DNA of 64,000 nucleotides from Mycobacteroides salmoniphilum (GTDB lineage Bacteria > Actinomycetota > Actinomycetes > Mycobacteriales > Mycobacteriaceae). The position numbers were made by a program, and so were the translations under genes. This document shows, one piece after another, positions 1-10,739 of this stretch (the stretch's first letter is position 1; every line of letters begins with the position of its first letter). The notes beneath the pieces were generated by a model. The model was not told where the DNA came from and made no database searches. It was given only the letters and a program-made list of their open reading frames with translations. Where the stretch lies: positions 2,604,001 to 2,668,000 of the forward strand of contig NZ_CP024633.1 of NCBI RefSeq assembly GCF_004924335.1, written 5' to 3'.

Positions 1-582
1 GCGGTCCTCGTTGGCCTCCGGGCCACCCTCGATGCCGTAGTCAGGACCACGGTCGTAATAGATCTCTGAACACGGGCCGCACGGGCCGGGAATACCCATG
101 GACCAGTAGTTGTCGGCCATACCGCGGCGCTGAATCCGATCCAGCGGCAACCCGGCGATTTCCTGCCACAGCCCGATGGCCTCATCGTCATCGAGATAGA
201 CGGTGGCCCAGAGCTTCTCCGGCTCGAAACCGTACCCACCCTCGGAGACCGGATTGGTCAAAAGTGTCCAGGCCAGCTCAATCGCCTCGCGCTTGAAGTA
301 GTCGCCGAAGGAGAAGTTGCCGGCCATCTGAAAGAACGTGTTGTGCCGGGTGGTGATGCCCACCTCGTCGATGTCCGGCGTGCGAATGCACTTCTGGACG
401 CTGGTGGCCGTGTTGTACGGCGGAGTGCGCTGCCCCAGGAAGAAGGGCACGAACTGGACCATGCCGGCATTGACGAACAGCAGGTTGGGGTCCTCGAGAA
501 TCACCGAGGCACTCGGTACCTCGGTGTGACCGGCCTTCACGAAGTGGTCCAGGAATCGCTTCCGGATCTCGTGTGTCTGCAT
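1..582 (-). CDS. alaS: Alanyl-tRNA synthetase, N-terminal part (partial)
   Basis: This class II synthetase charges tRNA-Ala in the cytoplasm. Only the first 194 residues lie in the window; the reading frame is still open at base 1, so the gene runs off the left edge. The ATG at 582 opens [14 protein letters not shown], the usual AlaRS start. The catalytic core follows, with the family strings [35 protein letters not shown] and [13 protein letters not shown]. In M. tuberculosis alaS (Rv2555c) is likewise close to the rarA homologue. The 200 bases upstream of the start hold no gene and should carry its promoter. Confidence 0.97.
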   Translation of the reverse strand, partial: MQTHEIRKRFLDHFVKAGHTEVPSASVILEDPNLLFVNAGMVQFVPFFLGQRTPPYNTATSVQKCIRTPDIDEVGITTRHNTFFQMAGNFSFGDYFKREAIELAWTLLTNPVSEGGYGFEPEKLWATVYLDDDEAIGLWQEIAGLPLDRIQRRGMADNYWSMGIPGPCGPCSEIYYDRGPDYGIEGGPEANEDR

Positions 583-782
583 GTCGTCCTTGCGTGTAGC
601 TGGGGGAATCTGACCGGACCACCCTACCGGTGCGCCTACCTACCGCCGGTATACGCCAAGGTCAGGAGGTACCGCCACCGAGTATCTGCTCCGTCACAAT
701 TCACCGAGCTAACCGGAAAGAGACACTCAACACACATGAACGGGTGCCGACTCCGATCGCAGCAAGCGCGGCCCGTAGCCGG

Positions 783-1100
783 CTAAGGCGCGCCGCGGAT
801 CGAGCTGTCGACGGCACCGCCGATGGGCGCGGTCGCAAGGCCCGTGAACGGTCCCAGGAAGGGGCTCAGCAGGATGCCGGCTCCGGCCTCTGCGGCATTA
901 CCGGCGGCGCCCGCTCCGACGTCGCGGCCGTACTGCTCCACCCACGGGTCAACCTGCGCGGGAGGCGGCGGGCCTGGATCTTCGAGGACTGGCTCGGGTC
1001 CCGGTTCGGGTTCCGGATCTGCCCACGCCACGGCGGGCGCTGCCATCACCGCGAGCGATGCCAGTAGTCCACCCGCAGCCACACGCATACGTAACGCCAT
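783..1100 (-). CDS. Small exported proline-rich hypothetical protein
   Basis: This is a 105-residue protein of unknown function. Residues 1-27 look like a Sec signal peptide: MALRMR, then a hydrophobic run ending AVAWA before DPEPEPGPEP. The mature part opens with an acidic Pro-Glu stretch (PEPEPGPEPVLEDPGPPPP), then a Gly/Ala-rich segment with GAGILLSPFLGPFTGLATAPIGGAVDSSIRG. There is no cysteine for lipidation. It lies between rarA and alaS on the same strand, 22 bases downstream of the rarA stop region's neighbour gene start, so it may share a transcript. Short mycobacterial exported proteins of this make-up are common; no function is inferred. Confidence 0.7.
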   Translation of the reverse strand: MALRMRVAAGGLLASLAVMAAPAVAWADPEPEPGPEPVLEDPGPPPPAQVDPWVEQYGRDVGAGAAGNAAEAGAGILLSPFLGPFTGLATAPIGGAVDSSIRGAP

Positions 1101-1121
1101 GTCGTCCAGTATGCCGAGATG

Positions 1122-2477
1122 TCAGGATCTCTTCAGTCCACGCCGAATGATGGCGCGCAGTTTGTCCAGCCTCGATCCGATGTCGCGTTCGTTGCCGTGA
1201 TCGGTGGGCTGGTAGTAGTCGGCGCCCACCAGCTCATCGGGCGGATATTGCTGCGCCACCACACCGTCGCGGTCGTTGTGTGGGTACACATATCCGACGG
1301 CGTTGCCCAGCTTTGCGGCGCCGCTGTAATGACCGTCACGCAGATGCGGCGGCACCAGCCCGGCCTTCCCCGCGCGGATGTCACCCATCGCCGCTCCCAG
1401 TGCCGCGGGAACCGCTCCCGACTTGGGTGCGGTCGCCAGGTGGATGGTGGCGTGGGTCAGGGTCAGCTGCGCCTCCGGCATCCCGATCAGTTGCACCGTC
1501 TGGGCCGCCGCCACCGCTACGGGTAACGCGGTGGGATCCGCCATGCCGACATCCTCACTGGCCAGAATCATCAACCGCCGGGCGATGAAGCGTGGATCCT
1601 CCCCCGCGATCAGCATGCGCGCCAGATAGTGCAGCGCGGCGTCCACATCGGACCCCCGGATCGACTTGATGAAGGCGCTCACCACGTCGTAATGCTGGTC
1701 ACCGTCGCGGTCGTAGCGCACTGCGGCGCGATCCACCGACTGCTCGACCACTTCCACGGATATGACCGAACCCGCTCCTTCAGCAGTTTCGGCGGCGACT
1801 TCCAGCGCGGTCAGTGCTCGCCGTGCGTCGCCCGCGGCCAGCTGCGCCAGCAGGCTCAACGCCTCGGGGTCCACGGTCACCACACCACCGAGGCCGCGCT
1901 CATCGGCGATCGCCCGCTCGAGTACCTCGCGAATATCGTTGTCGCCCAACGGTTGCAACTGAAGGATCAACGAGCGTGAGAGCAGCGGAGCCACGACGGA
2001 AAAGGAGGGATTCTCGGTGGTGGCAGCCACCAGCAGCACCACCCGGTTCTCGACCGCCGCAAGCAGTGCATCCTGCTGAGTCTTGGAGAACCGGTGCACC
2101 TCGTCGATGAAGAGCACCGTCTGGCGGCCGTGGACGGCGGCGCGGCGCGCATCGTCGATGACGGCCCGCACCTCTTTCACACCGGCGGACAGCGCCGACA
2201 ACGCCTCGAACCGGCGCCCGGTGGCCCCCGAGATCAAGGATGCAAGCGTTGTTTTCCCTGTACCCGGCGGTCCGTAGAGGATGACCGAGGCCGCTCCGGA
2301 GCCATCGACCAGGCGACGCAACGGGGAGCCCTGTTTGAGCAGGTGCCCCTGCCCCACCACTTCATCGAGTGTCGCGGGACGCATCCGGACCGCGAGGGGC
2401 GCATTGGGCGCCACCCTCGCGTCCACGGGGGCCGCGTCGAATCCGCCCCCGGGCACGTCGAACAGGCTGTCTGACAC
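1122..2477 (-). CDS. rarA: Replication-associated recombination protein A (RarA/MgsA), AAA+ ATPase
   Basis: This clamp-loader-like AAA+ ATPase acts at stalled replication forks. At 451 residues it has the usual family length. Walker A is GPPGTGKT at about residues 69-76, Walker [10 protein letters not shown] at about 122-130, and sensor 1 AATTENPSF follows. The C-terminal half carries the tetramerisation region, with [20 protein letters not shown] and [10 protein letters not shown]. The N-terminus (MSDSLFDVP) resembles other actinobacterial RarA proteins. The M. tuberculosis homologue Rv2559c sits at the matching place near alaS. No atypical residues were seen in the core motifs. Confidence 0.95.
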   Translation of the reverse strand: MSDSLFDVPGGGFDAAPVDARVAPNAPLAVRMRPATLDEVVGQGHLLKQGSPLRRLVDGSGAASVILYGPPGTGKTTLASLISGATGRRFEALSALSAGVKEVRAVIDDARRAAVHGRQTVLFIDEVHRFSKTQQDALLAAVENRVVLLVAATTENPSFSVVAPLLSRSLILQLQPLGDNDIREVLERAIADERGLGGVVTVDPEALSLLAQLAAGDARRALTALEVAAETAEGAGSVISVEVVEQSVDRAAVRYDRDGDQHYDVVSAFIKSIRGSDVDAALHYLARMLIAGEDPRFIARRLMILASEDVGMADPTALPVAVAAAQTVQLIGMPEAQLTLTHATIHLATAPKSGAVPAALGAAMGDIRAGKAGLVPPHLRDGHYSGAAKLGNAVGYVYPHNDRDGVVAQQYPPDELVGADYYQPTDHGNERDIGSRLDKLRAIIRRGLKRS

Positions 2478-2508
2478 GTCTCAGGCTTACCACGTCGGGC
2501 CGACGGGT

Positions 2509-3381
2509 TCAGCCCGCCGGTTGCGTGACGAAATCGATCAGTTCCTCAACGCGGCCGATCAGGGCCGGCTCCAGGTCCGTCCAGGTGCGCACCTTGCCGC
2601 GGATCCGGCGCCAGGCCTCGGCAATCTCGGTCTGACTGCCATGAGGCCAACCAAGCGCCTGACAGATGCCGTGCTTCCATTCGATATCCCGTGGCACGGT
2701 AGGCCAGGCGTGCAGGCCGATCCGCTCGGGTTTGACCGCCTGCCAGATATCGACGAACGGATGCCCCACCACGAGGGTGTGCTCGCCGTAGGGGCCCTTT
2801 TGCACCGTTTCGGCGATGCGTGATTCCTTCGACCCCTTCACCAGGTGGTCAACCAGCACCCCGAGCCGGCGCCCCGGACCGGGCTGGAATTCCTTCACGA
2901 TGGCGGCCAGGTCATCAATCCCGCCCAGGTACTCGACGACCACACCTTCGACGCGCAGGTCGTGCCCCCACACCTGCTCGACGAGCTCGGCATCGTGACG
3001 GCCCTCGACGTAGATTCGGCTGGCCAACGCCGTGCGCGCCTTAAGCCCCTGTACCGCAACCGATCCCGACGCACTCCTGGACGGTTTGGTGGGTGTGTGC
3101 CGCAGCGGCTCCTTGAGGATCACCGGCTTGCCGTCGATGAGATATCCCGGACCCACCGGGAATCCGCGGACGCGCCCGTGCCGGTCCTCCAGATCCATCC
3201 GGCCGTACTCGATCCGCACGACGGCGCCCACGAACCCCGTCTGGGCGTCCTCTACTACCAGGCCCTTGATCGCCGCGACCTCGGTGGATTGCGGACGCCG
3301 CGGGGCATGCGGGTTGTTGGACAGGATGTCGGTGCCATAGCGATCAGCCACCCGGCGATCGTAGGAATGCGGGCGCGCCAC
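2509..3381 (-). CDS. DUF3097 family protein, TOPRIM-like
   Basis: This 290-residue actinobacterial protein begins at a GTG (MARPHSYDRRVADRYGTDIL) and matches the DUF3097 family over its whole length. No reaction is established. The middle holds IYVEGRHDAELVEQVWG, followed later by LGVLVDHLVKGSKESRIA. This pattern recalls the E-G-x-x-D and D-x-x strands of TOPRIM nucleases and primases such as RNase M5; that likeness is my inference. It sits 31 bases upstream of rarA on the same strand, so the two may be cotranscribed, which would fit a role in nucleic-acid transactions. Bases 3382-3560 upstream hold no gene. Confidence 0.85.
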   Translation of the reverse strand: MARPHSYDRRVADRYGTDILSNNPHAPRRPQSTEVAAIKGLVVEDAQTGFVGAVVRIEYGRMDLEDRHGRVRGFPVGPGYLIDGKPVILKEPLRHTPTKPSRSASGSVAVQGLKARTALASRIYVEGRHDAELVEQVWGHDLRVEGVVVEYLGGIDDLAAIVKEFQPGPGRRLGVLVDHLVKGSKESRIAETVQKGPYGEHTLVVGHPFVDIWQAVKPERIGLHAWPTVPRDIEWKHGICQALGWPHGSQTEIAEAWRRIRGKVRTWTDLEPALIGRVEELIDFVTQPAG

Positions 3382-3566
3382 ATCCGGCTACGACGCGCCC
3401 GCGTGACTAGACCGTGATCGGGGCCGCGTGCGGACGTTGTGGCCTGAGGGATTCCAACCGCACACGCGTGAGCAAGCAGCATCGCGTGTGTCACTCACCG
3501 CCATACAGCCAAAGCTAGTCTTCAGTGGGTATCGCCCGTATTGCTACGAGATAGCGCGAGTTGACC

Positions 3567-4670
3567 ATGCGTTGGTTTTGGGATCACTGCCAGGCGTTAG
3601 AGCTTGTTGTCCTAGCCCTTGCTGCACCTGCGGTTCTGTACCGGGGCTGGCGATGGTGGACGGATCGACCGTCACTACCTTTGGCTGCGGGTGCAATTTT
3701 TGCCGTGTCCATATGGCCGTGGGCGTTGTGCGATATCGAGCCAATATGGCGCAGGTTACCGCCGCAAATACAAGCCTTTCACGCAGCCGGGGGAATTGGC
3801 GTCCTAGCGTCGGCCAGCGCATGGGTACTGGTTGTCGAGGCATGCGGTATGGCCGATCACGTGTCACGCCGCAGGAAGATCCAGAGACTTGTTGTGGGAG
3901 CGGCAGTCACGTTGGCCACCATTGCGGCGCTTACCAACTCAGTGGTATCAACCCCGGGTGGAGGCGATTTCTTCACCTATCTGACGGAGCCGCGCCGCGA
4001 CTCATTGGGCCTGTTTGCAGCCACCCTTATCGGCCATATCTTTGCCGCAGGAGTATTAGCCCACCTTGCTTTGCTCACAGTGCGGCGTATGGATCGCACG
4101 CCAGCTGGGCGAGGGTTGAGACTGCTCGGAGCTGCTGGTGGTGCGGTGGCGATGGCGGTCATAACTCGCGGCGTCTGTGCTGAACTGTTCCAGTGGTACA
4201 GGTATCGACCGCCACCGTGGTGCGGTCTGACTGTGCAGACGAGCGCCATCACGGCAGGCGCTGTGCTCGCCATTTCGGCTTTGACGTGGCCGCCCCTGGC
4301 TCTCCGCCACCAAGCGCGCCGCACGCTACGTCAGTTGCGGCCTCTGCGTGACGGACTGATCGAACTGTTTCCCGGTTTGGCTCCGCCACAGCCATTCGGT
4401 ACGAGGCTGACAGATCTAGTGCCGGAGTGGATTGGCCAAATTCAGGATGGCCTGAGCCTGATGGCGCAGTGCCGGAATCTCCCTTTGGAGAATGCTGCCC
4501 CACCGCAGGATCGCATGAAACATGTTCAGGCGGCTGCCGATTGGATAGGGGGCCAATCCCCATTGGGGATGAGTGTCTCGTGGCTTCAAGCACCACCACC
4601 ATTAACGAATGCCGAGTGGATCCGGGTCCTAGCTAATGCATTCCACCTCGGCCGATCGACGCCCGCCTGA
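3567..4670 (+). CDS. Seven-helix membrane protein, MAB_1171c-family-like putative transporter
   Basis: This 367-residue protein has about seven hydrophobic segments in its first 250 residues, at roughly 13-30, 40-57, 73-91, 108-122, 148-172, 186-207 and 228-244. A cytosolic tail of about 120 residues follows (TLRQLRPLRDGLIELFPGLAP). This layout, and the conserved LRPL...LFPG segment after the last helix, resemble the MAB_1171c family of actinobacterial putative transporters, which often lie beside ImmA/IrrE metallopeptidase genes; such a gene lies convergently at 4738-5274. ATG 3567 was chosen; a TTG at 3561 is in frame and neither has a clear ribosome-binding site. Base composition is lower in GC than in flanking genes, suggesting acquisition. 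Substrate unknown. Confidence 0.75.
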   Translation: MRWFWDHCQALELVVLALAAPAVLYRGWRWWTDRPSLPLAAGAIFAVSIWPWALCDIEPIWRRLPPQIQAFHAAGGIGVLASASAWVLVVEACGMADHVSRRRKIQRLVVGAAVTLATIAALTNSVVSTPGGGDFFTYLTEPRRDSLGLFAATLIGHIFAAGVLAHLALLTVRRMDRTPAGRGLRLLGAAGGAVAMAVITRGVCAELFQWYRYRPPPWCGLTVQTSAITAGAVLAISALTWPPLALRHQARRTLRQLRPLRDGLIELFPGLAPPQPFGTRLTDLVPEWIGQIQDGLSLMAQCRNLPLENAAPPQDRMKHVQAAADWIGGQSPLGMSVSWLQAPPPLTNAEWIRVLANAFHLGRSTPA

Positions 4671-4737
4671 AGCCGTTAAGTGATCACGGCATACGAACCA
4701 ACCGACAATAGAATAGCTACGCCAAACCATGCCGAGT

Positions 4738-5274
4738 TCAGCAGAGCGAATCGTCAATTCGGTACCGCGACAGCATCTCCGCGTCCGCGCTCGCGCGTTC
4801 CAGACGGCGCAAAAGTAAACTTGCGAACCGCTCAGCCGCGATCTCATCACGAGTCCACCCATGGGTCTCACCACACGATCGCTGCAATATGAAAGCCACC
4901 AGGTCAGGCGAAGCCGCCTCCACACGCGCTGTCGCGTAGTCAGTGATCACTTGACCTCGGTGTCCGAGGACCATGTGGCCAAGTTCATGAGCGATAGTCC
5001 GTTCTCGCGATAGCCCGTCCGGCCGGACCTTCAACACGTCACAGTCCGGAAACGACAACCACTGCCCAAAGACCCCTACAGGCAGCAGCTCGTCCTGAAC
5101 CGTGATCGGTCTCCCGCGCCGTAGCCCCCACATCTCGACCAGGGATAGCACGGACGACACCACATCGGGTGCCGCAGCAAATACCTCATCTAATGCCGTT
5201 CTGATCTCGGCAGACCTCGGCTGGCGACCAGACATTCTGAAACGTCGCACGCCAAGCCGCCACCGACTACCCAT
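4738..5274 (-). CDS. ImmA/IrrE family metallo-endopeptidase
   Basis: This 178-residue protein carries the zinc peptidase motif HELGHMVLGH (in RTIAHELGHMVLGH). A downstream AAERFASLLL helix, with a glutamate and the E-x-x-A-x-x-F-A pattern, is typical of the family. ImmA/IrrE peptidases cleave partner repressors or stress regulators. The start was set at ATG 5274 because the frame upstream runs antisense inside the phosphotransferase gene; ATG 5235 is an alternative. There is no XRE-type DNA-binding domain in the protein and no repressor gene beside it, so its target is not evident. It faces the MAB_1171c-like membrane gene tail to tail, 67 bases apart, in the same low-GC patch. Confidence 0.88.
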   Translation of the reverse strand: MGSRWRLGVRRFRMSGRQPRSAEIRTALDEVFAAAPDVVSSVLSLVEMWGLRRGRPITVQDELLPVGVFGQWLSFPDCDVLKVRPDGLSRERTIAHELGHMVLGHRGQVITDYATARVEAASPDLVAFILQRSCGETHGWTRDEIAAERFASLLLRRLERASADAEMLSRYRIDDSLC

Positions 5275-5359
5275 TCGCAGAAAGTAGCAACCCGCAACGT
5301 GCCCGGCAAGGCCGAAGGGGGCGTCAGCGCGCGGAGCTTTTGAGATACAGCGCCGGACC

Positions 5360-6508
5360 CTAGCTGCCCGAGACTGTCTCGCCGCGCAGTGCCGCGATGA
5401 TGTCCGCCGCATGGGCGGCCACGTCGATGTCACCCACGCGCTCGGCGGCGGCGTGTAGCGCCATCCAGCGCCCGAGAAGCGCGGGATGGCTGGGCGCGGG
5501 GTTGCCCAGGGCCACCGTGTCATCGTCCAGGTCGAGGTCGATGGTGAAGTACTCGTGGGTGGCGAGCCACACCCACATCAGTCGTGCATCCAGGATGCGT
5601 CGCGCAAGTGTCTCGTCATCGGCCAGTGCCGGGGCGATCGACACCACATCGGAGCGCCACGCTTCGGTCATCGCATCATCGAGCTCGGCGACTTCCTCGC
5701 GTTCGGTGGCGCCGAGGAACTCCGGGTAGACGGTGAGGGCGTGCGCGATGTCCAGCACGATGTCGCGGAATCCGCCCCACTCGTAGTCAAGGATGCGGAC
5801 ACCGTGCTCGGTGACAAGGATGTTGTCGGGGGCAACCTCGGAAGGGCTAAAGGCTCGAACACCGCCCTTCTCGAAGAGACCAGCTGTTTGCTGTAGGCGC
5901 GGAATCAGCGTCGGCGGCGCCTCGAGAGAGTACTCACTCCTCAGGATCTGCCGCAGCGGGGCGATGGTGTCCGCTCCACCGAGGCGCTGCTGCGATGGAT
6001 CGACATCAGCCTTCTTGACATCGAGGCGTCGGAGCAGCGCAGCAAAGTCGCCTTCGCGTCCCACCGTGGCGACATGCATCCGCCCCAAGGCTTGCGCCCA
6101 TGCCATCAACGCGTGGTTTATCGCAGCACGATTGCGCTCTGCGAGCAGCTCGGACATCGTGGGCGCCGAACCCAGATCGGTAAGCACGATGAGCCGTTCG
6201 GCGATCGAGTAAGCAACCAGTTCCGGGCCGGGCCGATGCTTGGCGGTCAGGGAGTTTGCGAACTGATACGACACGACCTCGCGCAGCACGGCGGCATTGG
6301 ATCCCCCCTCGGGGACCTGCTTGATCACCATGGACTTCGGCAACGCGAATGGGTTCTGCACCGCACGCACCCGAATAACGATCGCAGGCCCGCTGCCACC
6401 GAGATCTTCGGGTTCAGCCAACGTCACGGTTGCCCCCGCGCGCCTGGAGAGCAACTCCTCCGCTGTGGCGATAACCTGCGCGACGGGGTCTGCCAATAAT
6501 GTCGTCAT
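5360..6508 (-). CDS. Phosphotransferase-fold (APH/choline kinase-like) protein with altered catalytic loop
   Basis: This 382-residue protein has the aminoglycoside/choline phosphotransferase fold. The N-lobe contains IVIRV...KSMVIKQVPEGG, with the likely ATP-binding lysine. The C-lobe has the loop FSPSEVAPDNILV followed by the metal-binding ILDYEWGGF. In active relatives the loop reads H-G-D-x-x-x-x-N. Here the Asn and the later Asp are kept, but the catalytic Asp position is Glu and the His position is Pro. It may be a divergent kinase or a non-catalytic binder. The substrate is unknown, and nothing ties it to aminoglycosides. It is transcribed away from the TetR gene at 6647; a 13-base palindrome (6528-6540) covers its likely -10 region. 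Confidence 0.8.
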   Translation of the reverse strand: MTTLLADPVAQVIATAEELLSRRAGATVTLAEPEDLGGSGPAIVIRVRAVQNPFALPKSMVIKQVPEGGSNAAVLREVVSYQFANSLTAKHRPGPELVAYSIAERLIVLTDLGSAPTMSELLAERNRAAINHALMAWAQALGRMHVATVGREGDFAALLRRLDVKKADVDPSQQRLGGADTIAPLRQILRSEYSLEAPPTLIPRLQQTAGLFEKGGVRAFSPSEVAPDNILVTEHGVRILDYEWGGFRDIVLDIAHALTVYPEFLGATEREEVAELDDAMTEAWRSDVVSIAPALADDETLARRILDARLMWVWLATHEYFTIDLDLDDDTVALGNPAPSHPALLGRWMALHAAAERVGDIDVAAHAADIIAALRGETVSGS

Positions 6509-6527
6509 TACCGCCTCACCTTACCCC

Positions 6528-6540
6528 GTCTTTATAAGAC
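6528..6540. promoter_or_regulatory. Palindrome over the likely -10 element of the phosphotransferase gene
   Basis: The sequence GTCTT-TAT-AAGAC is a perfect inverted repeat with 5-base arms, 19-32 bases upstream of the leftward ATG at 6508. Read leftward it contains TTATAAAG, a plausible -10 region, so a bound repressor here would block transcription. No regulator is assigned. Confidence 0.35.
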
Positions 6541-6622
6541 TGTGGGGCGGCACACACTCATCTCAAAATTCACATCCATGCATTTGCCAGTAGGGGTCGC
6601 AGACGTTGCCCTTGCGCGTTCT

Positions 6623-6654
6623 GACCGATCGGTCTAATTTGAGACCATGCGGTC
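6623..6654. promoter_or_regulatory. Doubled operator-like palindrome before the TetR gene
   Basis: Bases 6623-6634 form the perfect 12-base palindrome GACCGATCGGTC. A second copy with the same half-sites, GACC-ATGC-GGTC, lies at 6643-6654, exactly 20 bases (two helical turns) further on, and covers the ATG at 6647. TetR repressors often bind such sites in their own promoters, so this is the likely operator of the gene at 6647-7270 and of its operon. Confidence 0.6.
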
Positions 6655-7266
6655 TGCAGATACGTTGACGTTCACAGAACGGGCCCGACGAGCACAGATA
6701 GTGGCGGGCGCCATCGAGGTACTCGCCGGCGCGGGGTATCCACAGACATCGCTGGCGAAAATTGCCGAGCACGTCGGAGTGGCCAAGAGTGCGGTGCTGT
6801 ATCACTTCACGTCGAAGACCGAGGTCATCGAATCCGTCATGCTCGAGGTCTTCACTCGCGCGGCCACCGCCATCGTGCCCGCAGTGCACGCAGAGACCAC
6901 CGCGATCGCACGTCTCACGGCCTATATCAGAGCCAACATTGAGTTCGTCGTGAGTAATCGGGTGGCCGCGCTCGCCCTACTGGAGATCATCACCGGTTAC
7001 CGCAGCCAGGATGGTCTGCGGTTCGACCAGGCAGCAGCAGGCACAGCGCCCCCCGCCGAGTTCGCCGCTATGGATCCTGAGGCGATTTTCACCGACGGAG
7101 TCGCGACCGGTGAGTTCTCATCGGTGTCACCCCGATTCATGAAGAACGCCTTGCGGGCGGCGCTCGATGGCGCCGTGTGGGAGCTGGGACGCGACCCGGA
7201 CTATGACGCCATCGGATACGGAGAACAGCTCGTCGACATGTTCACCAAAGCAGTCGGGGCAGCGCC

Positions 7267-7270
<4 letters not shown>
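6647..7270 (+). CDS. TetR family transcriptional regulator
   Basis: This 207-residue protein has the N-terminal TetR helix-turn-helix at about residues 14-60 (TSLAKIAEHVGVAKSAVLYHF, then TSKTEVI). The ligand-binding half is diverged and gives no inducer. The start overlaps the second of two GACC-N4-GGTC palindromes, so autoregulation is likely. Its stop overlaps the start of the glycosyltransferase by 4 bases, and an AtpE-like gene follows, forming a three-gene operon. The phosphotransferase-fold gene is divergent across a 138-base gap and could be controlled too. Confidence 0.93.
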
Positions 7271-8788
<1,518 letters not shown>

Positions 8789-9817
8789 TCACCCGGCCGC
8801 GGGATCCCCGACGGCCGTGACGATCTCATGGATCAAGCGCATCTTCTCCAGCACCGGACCGGGCAACACGAACGGATACAGATCGTCGTGCCCCATGGAG
8901 CGGTTGACCATGTTCAGCGACCACGCCAAGGGCAACCACATCTCGATGATGGCGTCGAATCCGCTGGGGCCCAGCACCCTGCGATCGAAGGTGCCGCCCG
9001 CGGGCGCCAGCGCGAAGGCAGCGGCGGTGTCCAACGTGTCGCGGACATGCAGGTAATGCGCGAAGGTCTCCGCCCAGTCCTCGGCGGGATGCATGGTGGC
9101 GTAGGAGGAAACGAAACTCGCCTCCCAACCCTCGGGCACACCCTGCTGATAGTGCCGATCAAGCGCCGCCTGGTAGTCGGCATTCGGATCGCCGAACAAC
9201 ACGCGGAACCTGTCCGCATAGTCCGCAGAGGTTTCGACGAGCCGGTAATAGAAGTAGTGCCCGATCTCGTGACGGAAATGCCCGAGCAGTGTGCGATACG
9301 GCTCATCCATCGAGATGCGAAGCTGCTCACGGTGCACGTCATCGCCCTCGGCGAGATCCAGCGTGATCACCCCGTTGTGATGTCCCGTCATCACCTGTTG
9401 CTCTTCACTGGACAGCAGATCGAAGGCCAGTCCGAACTCGGTGTCGACATCTCGCCCCGTCACCGGTAATCGCAGCTCCGCGAGCTCGGCGATGAGCCGG
9501 CGCTTCGCCTTCTCGGCCTCGGCGAACGCCGGCAAAGCCGTGCCGTCAGAATCGCTGGGCCGGGTGCGCGTCAGCACGCAGGACGCGCACAACGTATCCG
9601 TACCGGTGCCATCTACCAGCCAATTGCATTCGGCCACATGTAGGTTCGCGCACAAGTGATGATTGTCCGAGTCAACGAACCCCGGCCCGTCGTCCTGGGC
9701 GATGACCAACAGGGCCTTGTCCTGGAGCGAGAACCCGACATGACTGCCGCAGGCCAGGCACACAGAGTTTTCGAACGCCAGATGCTGGCCACACTGCGGA
9801 CAGATGAAGTCACGCAT
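8789..9817 (-). CDS. Zinc-ribbon putative metallopeptidase (PF10005 family, Rv2568c-like)
   Basis: This 342-residue protein starts at ATG 9817. An N-terminal zinc ribbon has Cys6, Cys9, Cys20 and Cys23 (CPQCG...CLACG), and more Cys pairs follow near residue 77. The catalytic motif HEIGHYF lies at about 183-189, with a downstream EDWAETFAHYLH helix that probably gives the third zinc ligand. Its frame extends antisense far upstream, but homology begins at MRDF. It ends the leftward operon of two transglutaminase-domain proteins and an ATP-grasp/alpha-E protein (8-base overlap with the gene before), a set proposed to add and remove peptide tags. Its stop abuts the AtpE-like stop with no gap. Confidence 0.88.
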   Translation of the reverse strand: MRDFICPQCGQHLAFENSVCLACGSHVGFSLQDKALLVIAQDDGPGFVDSDNHHLCANLHVAECNWLVDGTGTDTLCASCVLTRTRPSDSDGTALPAFAEAEKAKRRLIAELAELRLPVTGRDVDTEFGLAFDLLSSEEQQVMTGHHNGVITLDLAEGDDVHREQLRISMDEPYRTLLGHFRHEIGHYFYYRLVETSADYADRFRVLFGDPNADYQAALDRHYQQGVPEGWEASFVSSYATMHPAEDWAETFAHYLHVRDTLDTAAAFALAPAGGTFDRRVLGPSGFDAIIEMWLPLAWSLNMVNRSMGHDDLYPFVLPGPVLEKMRLIHEIVTAVGDPAAG

Positions 9818-10739
9818 GAGCGGGGCTCTCCTCGCACGGTGCGACGTCCACCGACACCTTGATCGTGCTGCTGTCGGAATCGGTATAGATGATGCCGCGC
9901 AAGGGCGGTACGTCGGCGTAATCGCGACCCCACGCGACGGTGACATACCGCTCGTCGGCAACCGTGTCGTTCGTCGGGTCGAACGCGACCCATCCATCGG
10001 GCGGTACCCACACCGCCGCCCACGCATGGGTGGCATCCGCGCCGACCAGGCGAGGCTGCCCGGGTGGCGGATTCGTTGCGAGGTAACCGGATACATAGCG
10101 CGCCGCGAGCCCCTGTGTGCGCAGCGCCGTGGCCGCCATGCGGGCGAAGTCCTGACAAACGCCCTCCCCCGCGGCCAGCACTTCGCTGACCTTGGTGGAG
10201 ATCGTGGTGGACCCCGACCGGTACTGGAAGTCACGATAGATCCGGCCCATCAGGTCTATGACGGCCTCCCCGAGCGGGCGCCCGGCGGTGAAACTCACCG
10301 CGGCATAGGCGCGTACATCGTCGGTGATCTCGGGGGGTACCAAGTCCAGCACGAACTCGGCGGCGAATGCGCCGGCCCCGGTCGATTCCCCGAATGCGGG
10401 GCGGGCCAGCTCCCACGCCTGCTCCCACCCCGCCGCGGGGGGCCGCGGGGTGCTGACATCGACGACCGAGCGGGCGGTCACGCTGAGCTCCCGGTGCGGC
10501 GTGGTGACGTGGAAGTACGAGCTGAGGTTCCCGTACACGTCCCTGCCGGTGGAACTGTCCGAGGGCTCCGGTTCGACGATCAGTTCGTTGGATTCACAAC
10601 GCTGCCAATCGGTGTCACGCGGTGTGAGGTAGCCGCGTCCATACGAACTGGTGACGTCGTCGGAGTATTTGTACAGGGTGCGGTGCGTCACCTGGTACCG
10701 GATCACGGATGAGCCGCCTTCGTCAAAACCATCGTTCAC
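9810..10739 (-). CDS. Transglutaminase-like cysteine protease (Rv2569c-like)
   Basis: This 309-residue protein has the N-terminal bacterial transglutaminase-associated region (YQVTHRTLYKYSDDVTSSYG) followed by a transglutaminase core. The catalytic triad is Cys195 in GEGVCQDFARM, His238 in DATHAWAAVW and Asp254 in WVAFDPTND. GTG 10739 was chosen because it overlaps the upstream stop as GTGA and has a GGAG 6 bases before it; GTG 10706 is a shorter option. Bacterial members of this family are thought to be peptidases or amidases rather than cross-linkers. It lies inside the four-gene operon 8789-16780. Confidence 0.9.
   Translation of the reverse strand: MNDGFDEGGSSVIRYQVTHRTLYKYSDDVTSSYGRGYLTPRDTDWQRCESNELIVEPEPSDSSTGRDVYGNLSSYFHVTTPHRELSVTARSVVDVSTPRPPAAGWEQAWELARPAFGESTGAGAFAAEFVLDLVPPEITDDVRAYAAVSFTAGRPLGEAVIDLMGRIYRDFQYRSGSTTISTKVSEVLAAGEGVCQDFARMAATALRTQGLAARYVSGYLATNPPPGQPRLVGADATHAWAAVWVPPDGWVAFDPTNDTVADERYVTVAWGRDYADVPPLRGIIYTDSDSSTIKVSVDVAPCEESPAHA

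Noticed and set aside
3428..4183. Long open frame on the + strand with basic, Cys-rich composition
   Set aside because: It is a shifted frame over the membrane protein at 3567, which has clear helix periodicity and family likeness; this frame has none.
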